From the NCBI GenBank assembly GCA_030762935.1, contig CM060883.1, forward strand, positions 36,355,501 through 36,419,500: a DNA stretch of 64,000 nucleotides. Direction: 5' to 3'. The notes under the pieces are model-generated. The model searched no databases and was not told the origin of the DNA. It saw nothing but the letters and a program-made list of their open reading frames with translations. The translations under genes were made by a program, and so were the position numbers. The DNA comes from Hymenopus coronatus (lineage: Eukaryota; Arthropoda; Insecta; Mantodea; Hymenopodidae). Position 1 is the first letter of the stretch; each line of letters starts with the position of its first letter. Shown here piece by piece: positions 32,842-44,096 of this stretch.

Positions 32842-32881
<40 letters not shown>
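32602..32881 (+). repeat. SINE C, full length
   Basis: Head CTGCCTCCGTGGTCGAGTGG, GCGAACTGACTTCTCACCC, B-box CCCGGGTTCGATTCCTGG; body GGCGGGGAATTTTACTTTAA, ATTCCCTATCCCCCACAGGG and TCTGGAAGTATGTGAG. The tail is AGAAGTTAAAGGGGG followed by (AAT)n at 32846-32881. The most complete SINE C in the window. Confidence 0.9.
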
Positions 32882-33399
32882 TAAATTCATCTTATTAGGT
32901 TAACTAAGAATAAATGGGATACACCTGTTACCTATCTATTATTAAGACTATCGAACGCTGGACCTCCAGAATGTTAACGTCACACGTTATCGTGGAACAA
33001 GTCGTTTAGCTTTATTCTATTTTCTTTATCAAACACAACACTTGCAGGTATAACCAGAACTCCATATATGTCTCACAAATTTAGCTAATTGAGTGTATGC
33101 CCTAATGTTTAGATTACTTAAAAGGCGCCAGAACCTTGAACTAACCTGGCGCCTTGTCTGTTAATTGAACAATTACACTGTAACGTTACAGGTAAGGAGT
33201 AGTTTGTTTACCTATTAACTGTTCGTCTTTTGATCTCTTGCAGACGCGTTTCACTTGATGCTATTTCTCAACATACGTATTTGGTTGCTTTGTTCGGAAT
33301 CGTAGGCTTTTTATATAGGTATATAAACATGTTTCATGCTTCTTTTCGCAATTTATCCGCCTCAGACTTACAAGCTACCGCCTGGCGTCAAAAGTTTGT
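32882..33399. other. Unassigned, with a short perfect hairpin
   Basis: Unique sequence. AAGGCGCCAG (33122-33131) and CTGGCGCCTT (33146-33155) form a perfect 10-bp stem with a 14-base loop, unusually G+C-rich for its surroundings. Confidence 0.6.
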
Positions 33400-33640
33400 T
33401 GAGGAGTAGACAGACTCTGCATCAGAATAGCTAGGATGGGTGATCAGGCCGATGTCTGCTATGAGTGAGGAAGATATGCAATGACGGTGAAATGGATGAA
33501 AGGAAGGGCTCTTAACGATCAGATGGTGGAATAAATGGCGGGGGAAACCAGAGATATCGGAGAAAACCCGCACAAACGCTGCATTGTCCACCACATGTCC
33601 CCTGAGATCGAACCTTAGAAGCTTGGTGAGAGTAAAGCGG
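33400..33640 (-). repeat. SINE A, long variant, diverged
   Basis: GGCGGGGGAAACCAGAGATA, CGGAGAAAACCCGCAC, CATTGTCCACCACATGTCCC and GGTGAGAG are SINE A in reverse complement. The flanking GAAAGGAAGGGCTCTTAACG and GGTGGAATAAATGG correspond to the extra segment of the copy at 6080-6322. Confidence 0.72.
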
Positions 33641-34738
33641 GTATTTCATGCATATTGAATTAATTTATAGAGACTATAAATGCCTGCTTTGTTAGTATGT
33701 GCCTTTCGCAGCTTAAAGGCTAATTGTGATTTTTTTTTTTTTAAATTTAAATGTTTATCAAGGTTTTTGCCAATCGTAATTGCTTTAATTCTGTTCTTGG
33801 CTGTTGTTTATTAATATTATTTTAATTTGATGTTAATAATGTTTCGCCCTCTGATCAGAGACCCATTGTTGGCAACAAGCTTTAGGAAGTTTGTAAAACC
33901 GCTATTCCTTTCCATCATTTCGTGAACTACTTAACACAATAATGCTAATGGAAAGTGGTCAAAAACCATTGGTTTACAACTGGAGAATCGATATTTTAGT
34001 AATAACTCATCGCTTTCTTCATTAAAACGATGGCTTTATTGTTTTCTATTTCCCACGCGGAAGAAAACACAGTGCGACCTATTTACTCCATTGCAAACCA
34101 ACAATAGCGGTTTAATAATGTCAATAAATGATAAATGCTCGAAAGCACACCTAGCACTTCGACCCGCAGCGAATCCCGGGAGAAATGGACTGCAGGCCGG
34201 CATAGATGACAAGTGACTCGCAAAGTTTTCTTTTAGTTCCAGGCTCTGTGTCATTCCTCTAGCGGAACCGGGGAAATCGACCCAGCAGTGAAGGCTGGAG
34301 AAAATTTTCTCTGACAGGGGCGTGAAGAAGTTTAAAATCGCACGCCTCTACCCGATCTGCCCCCACCGATCGAACTGTAGTTCCATAGTTAAGCTGAAAG
34401 ATGAGAGGGAAATGAGAGGTAAGAGTGAAAGAGGAGTCGTGAATTCAGCAACCAAAATTCGTCTTGGCGATCAGGGGAAGCCCATTAGGAGGTAATCCAA
34501 CCTCACCATATTGGCGGAATTATGAACTAAACATTCTATTAAATCAACAAAATATCGCTAGATGCCCATACGCCGACATGAGGCGAATAGTGGAACTTAA
34601 TAATTTAATATATGATCTCTGAGATAGATTTTTATACTATTCCGTAATTCAAAATATGTTTTTAAGTGGAAAATTAGTAAATGATAGAGTACCTAGATCC
34701 TTTTATTATTTCTTGTTCTTTCCAATAAGGAGTTTCAA
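33641..34738. other. Unassigned; G+C-richer patch at 34080-34500
   Basis: A patch around 34080-34500 is less A+T-rich and non-repetitive within the window. The reverse frame at 34036-34254 contains no recognised domain. Nothing more can be said. Confidence 0.4.
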
Positions 34739-35608
34739 TTTTTACTTTCTCTATAGGCACTATGTACATAGTGTATAGAGAATGTATTGCACTCCACCAA
34801 AAAATTCGATACCGAGATTTCACCGGAAATATATGTTTTAGGGTCCCCTTTATCTAAAAAAAGCATTTTTGGAAAAAGGTCCGTGTGTGTGTGTCCGTGT
34901 GTCTGTGAACACGATAACTCAAAAATGAAAAGTAGGTAAAATACCAAACTTGGTATTTAAGTTTAGTATCTTCCAGGGATGCGACACGAAGATTTTGAGA
35001 AAAATCCCCATACCCCAAACTACCCTTTACATGGAACTTTTTTCGAAAATTTTGATTTTCTCAAAAATGGATCTAACGATTTTGATTAAAATTTCGTATA
35101 TTAAAGATATTTACCTGAAAAATAAAATGTATATCTTGAATTTTCTGGGAATAGCCTCTGAAGAGTAGTTTATTCTGAATGAATTTTACTGAATTTTGAA
35201 TAACTGCTGAACCGTAAGAGATGGACAAAAACCTACTACACAAAAAATGTAGAGCACGTTAAAACACACAATTTATGCTATATACATTTTTTTCGTGGAG
35301 TTCGTCGTTTTTGTAACATTCCTTATTTTTGGTTTCTGCTATGAAAAACATACATTTTTCATACAGGAATTTGTCAACTGCTGTCCATACAAACAAAGGA
35401 ACTTCAGTGACACAGCAACCAGCTTTTGATTATCACTTTAACCTATTATACTCCCTTATTTCACTTCTACTTACAAGGAAGCAAGAAATGGCTATTTCTG
35501 CTAATGTTTTACTGATTAGCATGCAGTAAATAGAAGTATAAGCTTTTTAAGAATAATTTGTTGCAGGGATATAGAGAAAGTCATGTGAATTGTACATATC
35601 AGATTTTT
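34739..35608 (+). mobile_element. HLE copy 19 (type 1), full length
   Basis: Clean sense copy: TTTTTACTTTCTCTATAGGC, ACTATGTACATAGT, AAAAATTCGATACCGAGA, GTGTGTGTGTCCGTGTG, CTGTGAACACGATAACTC, AATACCAAACTTGGTATT, the GATGCGACACGAAG block, and the end TATAGAGAAAGTCATGTGAA with CATATCAGATTTTTT. Good material for a type 1 consensus. Confidence 0.92.
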
Positions 35609-36506
35609 TAATTTAGACATTTTAATATTAAAATAACTTTTTCATAAAAATACTTTTTTGAAAAATTACTATTGGTGATAGATAGATTTTTCGCCTGTAA
35701 TATTACCTTACATACTTCTATACAAATCCTGGAAAACATTTGCTGTATTGAAACAAAAACTGAGACTGGTTTTGAAAGTGTGAAAATTTAAATTTGAGAA
35801 AAATCTTGTTTTGTAAAATATTTTGTTAGGAAACACGCTGTTGCAGGCCCCAAGCAAAGGGGGCAGCTAAATGTTTATTCTCTGGGGATACCTAAAGGTT
35901 CCAGCAACTATAAAAAGCAATTTTCGATTTTTTGACCAATTATATTCAAAATTTCACTTCCAGTTTGCTTAATAAGTTTTATAGACAGAAACATCGGGTA
36001 AAAACTTTGCGGTTGGCTTTGTAGATCGCGGTCGGTGAGGACTTCTGGCTAAAGCATTAACCTGGAACGTGATGCTGGCAGAGATATGAAATAAAAGCAA
36101 GTCGAATTCACGACGTGCCGTGTAGAAGAAACAAAAACGGTTCACCAGAAATATGGCTGCAGAGATCCGGAAAGTGTGAAGTAAGAAAGGTGAATAACAC
36201 GAATTACGGAAATGGTTTAGCGCGTTTTCTACTTTATCTTCAGTGTTTTTTTGTAACCACTGGATCATATCAGAGCGCAAACTTTTTGATAAAATAAAAT
36301 GCAAGTAAAGCGGTAAAACCACTTGAGAAAATACAATAAAAGTTTAGGGGAGCTCAGTCTGGATTCGAACCCGGCACGCAGTGTAGGTACTTAAAATAAC
36401 CTGTACTCAAGCTTCACTGGGTGAGAAATTTATCCCTGGTTTTCTGTGCATCCAAAAGTAAATTAAATCGGCTGTATGGACCCCGGGCTCCTTCTTTAGT
36501 TATCTA
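35609..36506. other. Unassigned; possible decayed tRNA-like head
   Basis: Mostly unique sequence. CTGGATTCGAACCCGGC at 36358-36374 is a B-box-like string on the reverse strand, but no A-box or SINE body accompanies it. Confidence 0.35.
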
Positions 36507-37452
36507 GTTTTACTTTCTCTAACGTACTATGTACATAGTTATAGAAAAGGCATTGCATTCCACCCATAAATTCGATATCGATATTTCATCGGAAATAGAC
36601 GTCCCCTGAATTAAAAAAAAAATTTAGAAAAAGGTCCGTATGTCTATAAACATGATAGCTCAAAAACAAAAACTCGTTAAAATACCAAACTTGGTATATA
36701 AGTTAAATATCTTCCAAGGATGCGACGAAGATTTTGAGGTAAATCCCCCACCCCAAACTACTCTTTACGTGGAAACATGTAGCTTAACGTCCTTTAACAT
36801 GGTTGGTCCTATCAGATGATGAATGAAATTGTTGAAATGATGCTCAAATGATCTCGGGGTCCATGGAGCTTAAAGTTATTTGACATTCATCTTCTCAGGA
36901 TAAGGGAAACTCCCGAGAAAAAAAAAAAAAACTTATCCACTGACACAAAGCGAGATTCGAACTCCCGATCTGCTGAGCATGAGGCAGACACGCTACCAGG
37001 TGGGCTAAAGATATTTGTACAACAAATAAAATGTATACTTGAATTTTCTGGGAGTAGTCTCTCAAGACCTCTTTATTCTAGATGGATTTCGCGTAGCTAG
37101 TAAACCATAAGAGATAGAGAAAAAGATCTACAAAAATATGTAAATATCGTTAAATCACAATTTAAGTTGTATAACATTTTTTGACGATGACTATTCCTTA
37201 TTATTGGTTTCAGTTTTAAAATACTTCAACTTTTCACATAGTAGAATTTGTCAACTCCTGACATTGCAAAGAAACCGATTTCATCGCGTAGCAACTAGCT
37301 TTTAAAAGATTTGACTATCGTTTTAGCCTAGTGTATTCCCCTTCTATTACAAGAACTCTGTTCTGCTAATGTTTATCTCGAAGTAGAAGAATATGCCTTT
37401 TAACAATTTTTTACAGAGATGTAGAGAAAGTTGTGTGAATGGAACACATCTC
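36507..37452 (+). mobile_element. HLE copy 20, interrupted by SINE E
   Basis: Sense copy starting GTTTTACTTTCTCTAACG with a shortened palindrome. The block reads CTATAAACATGATAGCTC, a mixture of type 1 and 2. It breaks at CTTTACGTGGAAAC (36775), resumes at AGATATTTGTACAACAAA (37008) and ends GAATGGAACACATCTC. About 80 bp of HLE core is missing at the SINE junction. Confidence 0.82.
36776..37008 (-). repeat. SINE E, single copy
   Basis: Reverse strand: GCCCACCTGGTAGCGTGTCT, GCCTCATGCTCAGCAGATC, B-box GGGAGTTCGAATCTCGC, then TTTGTGTCAGTGGATAAG, a T-run and CTCGGGAGTTTCCCTTATCC. TCTGC/GCAGA can still pair around a loop containing CAT, which points to a Met-like ancestor. A tRNA-headed SINE different from the others here. 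Confidence 0.75.
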
Positions 37453-38482
37453 AAAATATTGAACGCTTTTATTTAATTATAGCCTATATTTATAGCTTTT
37501 TAGTCGCGGAATAATCCTTATAAATTCTGCTTGTAATTTTGAGCTAAGACGGCGCTGAAAGCTTATAAATGATGAATTTGTGTCGAAGCGTTTTTGTGTC
37601 TTAAACCCTTTGCAATATTCAGAGGAAAAAGAGCACGCAGATCGGTGAATGCGAGAGAGCACGTACATGACATTTTCTTTGTACCACAGAAATCGATACA
37701 AATGTGCCATTTCTGAGTCAATGCGTCACATATGCCTTTACCAGTTGGATGCACATAACCTGAAACATTGTGTTAAACCAACGTGTTCTTTTTACGACCT
37801 TTGTGTGAGATTTAGGGATGTAGACAGACTTTTCTCGTTTTAAAATCGTTCCCTGATTTCTTTCCCCCTGAATCTTAAGCCCCATTATGCTCACTCCTCG
37901 GTCTCCTAAGTATTGAAATATCGGAAATGTCATTACGATTCGACTCCGGTGCTGACAATCGATATCGGAGTTCCGTTCGAGACATCTCGCTCCTCTTCCT
38001 TTCCAGTTATTCAGCTATATCCAACCAAGACGAAATGACATCTATGCCCTAATTTCGGTTTGTGTTATTCTTGGCGCCACACCGCTTGCTTGAAGACTTC
38101 TTCAAAATCTACTGCAGTGGTATCGTCCGTTTTTTCCGGTTAAGGAGTCGGTGAAAGATGCTGTAAAATGGTTTTGAATGTCTTCATTAATACAGCTGAT
38201 CCCTTCCTGCGAATTGTTGCTTCCTCCGCTTCACTGAAGGAGAAAAAAAAAAAAAAAACATTAAAATATCTCTTATATCTCTTTTCGTTACACTGAGTTC
38301 CACAGAATTTGCCTTTCAAACAGAGAGAGAGGGAACATGTAAATAGATAATTGGCTGACCTAACACATTTATCAGAAAAAATACATAAGTATAATCTTTG
38401 GTCAGTCTTTTAAATAAGAAGGAGGAGATAAGGATGTCATATGCCTACACCGGTAGTCTCACAAAGTGCCGACACATAACCG
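37453..38482. other. Unassigned sequence
   Basis: Unique sequence with several short frames on both strands, none recognised. An A-run lies at 38248-38260. Confidence 0.45.
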
Positions 38483-38729
38483 ACTGGGAGAATTTTTTTA
38501 TACTGTTTAACGCCCGCTTTTACCACTTGTAGTACCGCAGACGATTACACTGATGATACATGGAATTAAGATGGAGCACCGGTGGAATGCGATGACAGGA
38601 AAAAACCAGCTCTTGCGCCGCTTTGTCCACCACAAATCTCACATGAAGTCGCTTGGAATCGAACCAGGCCGTATAGGTGAGAGGTGAGTGGTGAAACCAC
38701 TCGGCCACGGCGCCGCCTACTGGGAAAAT
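38483..38729 (-). repeat. SINE A with 11-bp target duplication
   Basis: The SINE (38494-38718) has the full reverse-complement order: T-rich tail, GTTTAACGCCCGCTTT, GGAGCACCGGTGGAATGCG, TTGCGCCGCTTTGTCCACC, GAATCGAACCAGGCCG and CCACTCGGCCACGGCGCCGC. ACTGGGAGAAT (38483-38493) and ACTGGGAAAAT (38719-38729) are the likely target-site duplication, differing by one base. Confidence 0.9.
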
Positions 38730-38957
38730 GGCAACCTGTTTCCTACCTCTGACCTTTGTATATCTCAAAAGATGCTGAACAAATAATACATCGGCGGCTT
38801 AACTAATAAATTGATCAGAAGTTTCCTAAGTAGTAAATATTACCTTCTCTCAATAATAATAATAATAATAATAAAGCTCGGTATATAGCTGTTTGCCTAT
38901 TTTGTTCTTTGATTTAGAAGCATAGCTGTTTATATGAATGCACATTACGCTTACTGA
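38730..38957. other. Unassigned, with (AAT)n
   Basis: Spacer with an AAT microsatellite at 38851-38874. Confidence 0.7.
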
Positions 38958-39598
38958 AGTACTTCTATTTACTTTATGCTAATCAGAAAAAAATAGCAGA
39001 AATAGTCTTATTACTCGCTTCCTTGTAAGTAGAAGCGAAATAAGGGACAACCGTAGGTTAAAGTGATAGTCAAAAGCTGGTTTCTATGTCAATGAAGTTC
39101 CTTTGTCTATATGGATAGGAGTTGACAAGTTCCTGTATGAGAAAAGTATACGTTTTTCATAGCAGAAACCAAAAATATGGAATGTCCAAAAACGACGAAC
39201 TCCACGAAAAAAATGTATGTAACATAAATTGTGTGTTTTAATGTGCTCTACATTTTTTGTGCAGTAAGTTTTTGTCCATCTCTTACGGTTTAGCAGTTAT
39301 TCAAAATTTAGTAAAATTCATTCAGAATAAACTACTCTTCAGAGGCTATTTCCAGAAAATTCAAGATATACATGTTATTTGTCAGGTAAATATGTTTAAT
39401 ATACGAAATTTTAATCAAAATCGTTAGAGCCATTTTTGAGAAAATAAAAATTTTCGAAAAATGTTCCATGTAAAGGGTAGTTGGGAGAGATTTTTCTCAA
39501 AATCTTGTTGTCGCATCCCTGGAAGATATTAAACTTAAATACCAAGTTTGGTATTTTACCGACTTTTCGTTTTTGAGTTATCGTGTTCACAGACACAC

Positions 39599-39643
<45 letters not shown>

Positions 39644-39783
39644 CCTTTTTGTGAAAATGCTTTTTTTGGATATTGGGGACCCTAAAACATATATTTCCGG
39701 CGAAATCTCGGTATCGAATTTTAGGTGGAGTGCAATACTTTCTCTATACACATGTACATAGTGCGTATGGAGAAAGTAAAAAT
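38958..39783 (-). mobile_element. HLE copy 21 (type 1), one end truncated
   Basis: Lacks the CAGATTTTT end and the subterminal inverted motif, beginning at ACTTCTATTTACTTTATGC. The rest is complete: type 1 block GTTATCGTGTTCACAG, (CA)n at 39602-39641, and terminal ACATGTACATAGTGCGTATG with GAGAAAGTAAAAAT. Confidence 0.87.
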
Positions 39784-39825
39784 AAGTAAACAAAATCATT
39801 TCGAATGAAGAAGTGTAGTATATGG

Positions 39826-40119
39826 AACACTTTTAGAACCTTTTAATTTTCTAAAAGTGGCTTTGAAGATTGTGATTAAAATACTTACCTCATGTTTAAT
39901 ATATTTTCTTAATAAGAACTACCTAGGCCGCTCCTTGGCCGTGTAGTTAGAATCAGATTTCGACCAGGTGACCGCGTGTGGAATTTGTGATGGACAAAGC
40001 GGCGCATGGGCAGGTTCTCTGGTTACGCCCGTCATTGCATTCCACCGATGCTCCATCTTCATTCCATGTATCATCGCCTGCGTTAGCGTAAACCTACAAT
40101 AAAAGCAGGCGTTAAACAC

Positions 40120-40164
<45 letters not shown>

Positions 40165-40642
40165 CACTTTTCTGGAAACAGATTCCTAAGTATTCTTCAT
40201 TCATAATTACTCTTGCATAGCTGATAAACCGCTAAAAATAGACAAAATTTTACCACACAAAAAATGCAGATCTCATTAAAGCACACAATTTGTTGTCAAA
40301 TACTCTATATGTTTTAATCCATCCATCTCTTAGATATTCCTTGTTATTGGTTTAGCGTTTTAAACTACCTGTATACGTACGCACAAAGTGTCTTGGACTT
40401 ACAAAGACAACTGAAAATCAAATACATGACATAGCGGCACTTCCTTAAAAAGTTTTACTATCGCTTAAAACTTACTCTACTCTCCTACTCCCTTTCCTTC
40501 CGCGTAATTATGCAATAAGTAAATTTCTGTTAATGTCTATCGCATTAACATGAAGTAGATAGATTAATAAAAGAGTTTAAATGAGTAGTTAGTACAAGAG
40601 TGAGTAGAGAAAGTAATGTGAGCATAACTCATCAGATTTCTT
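39826..40642 (+). mobile_element. HLE copy 22, old, interrupted by SINE A
   Basis: Starts within the core (TTTTAATTTTCTAAAAGTGG), breaks at about 39927 for a SINE, and resumes at ACTTTTCTGGAAACAG (40167). It ends GAGTAGAGAAAGTAATGTGA and CTCATCAGATTTC. Palindromic half missing. Confidence 0.78.
39928..40164 (+). repeat. SINE A inside HLE copy 22
   Basis: GGCCGCTCCTTGGCCGTG head, body TGTGATGGACAAAGCGGCGC and CATTGCATTCCACCGATGCT, tail GCAGGCGTTAAACACTATAA then (AAT)n at 40122-40164. The B-box region is diverged (GATTTCGACC). Confidence 0.84.
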
Positions 40643-41587
40643 TTTAATACTAGAGATTATTTTTACATACACTTCATTTAATACCTATTTCTTAAAGTCT
40701 AGCTCAGTAGAACCCTCAGTTAAAGAGGAAAATGAGTAGGTGTACAAAATCACATATAGCTTGAATTTGTTTTTTGACATACATTTGCTCATTTGCTCCT
40801 CAACGAAAATAAAAATAAAGAGTGCTAAATATTTAAACACCATTAAGTATTAATAATCTAAAATATGTAAATAAAACAAAATCAGAGAAGTATACTCGGA
40901 CTACTTTCGACCACGCTAAGACACTAGTTTCTGCTAACACTATTTTAACACGCCATTTTGTGATTGTAATATCCCTAATAAAAGAACAAACCAATAAGGA
41001 GTCAAACTATCATAGTATCTTAAAATTTTAATAAATTAAACAATCCAAGTATAGTAAAATATGTTGAATCAATCTGGTTGAATAAAACTATCATAGCGTT
41101 TTTTAAATATTACCTTTATAACATTTAGGAAGATAGTGCATTTGGAAGTGTTGGAATAAATAACTTCTGCTAATATCAATACCTACAGTGCTTTAATCGT
41201 AAACTAGACTTAATTAAATCCCAACAATATTCCGATTTTCTCTAGATAAATTTACTGCGGTTTTCTCAGTCATAGACCTATCTATAAATCAGCACGTTTA
41301 ATAAGATTGCTGCAGAAAACTTTTGTTTCACTAAAGAGCTAAGTATTTTCTGTCCTATAATATCTCTCCCTCCCCACCCTTTACGAAAGAGACAGTAATT
41401 AAGTCACGAAATCCCCATTTATATAAATAGTAAATAGCATGTGCTTTATCGGAATAAGTTCAGTTATTTTTTTACTTATTAAAGTTAACACACACGCAAA
41501 CATCAACTTTAGAAAATGGATTTGTTTTCAGTGTAATCTATTACATCAGTTTATAGAGTCAGAATATAATAGTACCAGAGATATGAT
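40643..41587. other. Unassigned A+T-rich sequence
   Basis: Unique; no gene, repeat or hairpin recognised. Confidence 0.5.
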
Positions 41588-42437
41588 ATTTTTAGTTTCT
41601 CTACGTACATAGTGTATAGAGAAGGTATTGCATTCCACCCAAAAATTCGATACGGAGATTTCACCGAAAAGACATGTTTTGGGTCCCCCTGAATAAAAAA
41701 CAAATTTCAAAAAGACTGTGTGTATGTGTGTGTGTCTGTGGACAGCATAGCTCAAAAACGAAAAGACCGTTAAGTATCAAACTTGGTATTTAAGTTAGGT
41801 AACTTATAAGGATATGACACGAAGATTTTTAAGAAAATCACCCCACCCCAAACTACCCTTTACATGGAACTTTTTCCAAAAAAAATTGGTTTTCTCAAAA
41901 ATGGCTCTAACGATTTTGATTAAAATACCAAAAATTAAAACTATTTATCTGACAAATAAAAATATATATCTTGAATTTTCTGGGAATTGCCTCTGAAAAC
42001 TACTTTTATTCTGGATGAATTTTACGGAATTTTGCATAACTGCTAAACCGTAAGAGATGGACAAAAACTTAACACACACAAAAATGTAGAGCACATTAAA
42101 ACACACAATAATTTATGTCATATACATTTTTTTCGTGGAGTTGAACGTTTTTGACATATTCCTTGTTTTTTGTTTCAGCTTTGAAAAACTTATACTTTTC
42201 TCATACAGGAATTTATCAACTCCTGTCCATATAAACAAAGGAACTTCAGTCACATAGCAACCAGCTTTTAGCCTATAGTACTCCCTTATTTCTCTTCTAC
42301 TCACAAGGAAGCAAGTAATAAGATTATTTCTGCTATTTTATTTTTTTAAATGAAGTAAGTAGAAACATAAGCTTTTTAACAATAATTTGTTGCAGAGATG
42401 TAGAGAAAGTCATGTGAATGGAACGCATCAGATTTTT
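41588..42437 (+). mobile_element. HLE copy 23 (type 2)
   Basis: Sense copy with a shortened palindrome (TTAGTTTCTCTACGTACATA then GTGTATAGAGAAGG), the type 2 block CTGTGGACAGCATAGCTC, and the end GATGTAGAGAAAGTCATGTG with ACGCATCAGATTTTT. It is inverted relative to copy 24, 27 bp away, with the CAGATTTTT ends facing. Confidence 0.88.
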
Positions 42438-42464
42438 GGGATTATTAGGTAATCATTCTGGAAA

Positions 42465-43587
42465 AAATCTCATTCTCTACATCTCTGCAACAAATTATTG
42501 TTAAAAAGCTTATGTTTCTTTTTACTTCATGCTAATCGAGAAAAAAATATCAGAAATAGTCTTATTAATTGCCTCCATGCAAGTAGAAGGGAGATAAGGG
42601 AGTAGGTAGGCTAAAGTATTAGAAAAAGGCTGGTTGCTATGTGACTGAAATTCCTTTGTTTCTATGGACAGGAGTTAACAAAATTCTATATGGGGAAAAT
42701 ATGTTTTAAAACTGAAACCAATAGCAAGGAATATCTAAAAACGATCCACTCCACGAAAAAAAAAAATCTATATAACATAAATTGTGTGTTTCAACGAGCT
42801 CTACATTTTCTGTTCAGTAAGTTTCTATCTATCTCTCACGGTTTGTCAGTTATACAAAATTTCGTAAAATTCATCCAGAGTTTTCAGAGGCTATTCCCAG
42901 AAAATTCAAGATATAAATACCATTTGTCAGGTAAATATCTTTAATACAGGACATTTTAATAAAAATCGTTAGAGGTATTTTTGAGAAAATCAAAATTTTC
43001 GAAACATTTTTCATGTAAATGGTAGTTGAGGGTGGGGAATTTTCTTGAAAAATTTCGTGTGGCATCCTTGGAAGATACTGAACTTAAATACTAAGTTAGG
43101 TATTTCGTGTTTGAGCTATGCTGTCCACATACACACACGCGGCCCTTTTTACAAAAAACTATTTTTGGATTCTGGGGAACCCAAAACGTGTATTTACGGT
43201 GAAATCTCGGTATCGAATTTTTAGGTGCAATACAATACCTTCTCATAGTAATAAACCCCATGGTACGACAGCTCACAAGGAACCTTGGCATACCGCCCGG
43301 CCGCTGCGTCCCCCATCTCGGTCCATGACAGACGTCATGGATGGGGTGCAGTATTGGAGGGTGAGACGTGGTCTGCGCCTCGAAACCCCCGGCCGGTAAT
43401 GACCTGAAGCCGCTACTTCTCCATCAAGTAACACCTCAATTGGCCCCCCAGATACCTCACGAGGCTGAGTGCACCCCGGTCCACGGCTCCCAGCGGGGAA
43501 AAAATCGCTTGGCAAGCAACAACGCTACCACCCCGCTAAAGAGACGACTGTTTATGTTATATAGTACGTGTAGAGAAAGTAAAAATC
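42465..43587 (-). mobile_element. HLE copy 24 (type 2), palindrome split by an insertion
   Basis: Antisense copy. Near its start a deletion removes the small stem-loop (AAAAAATCTCATTCTCTACA). The type 2 block is GCTATGCTGTCCACAT. The element breaks inside the terminal palindrome at 43250 and the remaining arm (ATAGTACGTGTAGAGAAAG) is at 43561-43579. Confidence 0.85.
43250..43556 (-). repeat. G+C-rich insertion inside an HLE hairpin
   Basis: About 300 bp, much richer in G and C than its surroundings. On the reverse strand: GGTGCACTCAGCCTCGTGAG, GGGGGGCCAATTGAGGTG, GAAGTAGCGGCTTCAGG, ATTACCGGCCGGGGG. From memory it resembles a repeat found in many arthropod transcripts, but I cannot name the family. 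The short frames crossing it show no known domain. Confidence 0.6.
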
Positions 43588-44096
43588 ATTGAATTTAACT
43601 ACACGTTCTTTTAAGCTTACCTAAATGTGAAAATAAACACTGGTCATTTTCCCGGGTACTGTAGATAACGGACATTAAATGTAATGAGAGGAATTCTTGT
43701 CCCCCCCCGGTATTTTGTCTAATATGCAACTAATGCTATAGTCTCATTCGCTGCGAGAGAAACATTAACGTCGCCCTGTTGCTTACCATCACACCAATGC
43801 AATCACATTGTTCAAATCGCATTAGAGCTTTTGAATGCAATATCGCATACTGCACGTCAATAAACGCCAATATGAGCGCTGCTGTAATTTGGGTTACAAA
43901 CCATGCAGAGCATGTTCATTCACACAACTGTGTAATCTGCCATACTACGTTTACAACAAAACGATGCAGTGCTTGCTGTTATAACAGCAGCTCGCGCAAC
44001 AACTTTACTTCGCTACGAGTCCCTTCAAGTATGCAAGCTTCGGTAGAGTCTGTCTACTCAACGCGAGTGCAGTATTCTTCTCGCAACTAAAGTCGA
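43588..44096. other. Unassigned sequence
   Basis: Unique, less A+T-rich. The frame at 43779-44090 (103 codons; several Cys and His, e.g. CVICHTTFTTKRCSACC) is noted under findings. No homologue is recognised. Confidence 0.4.
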
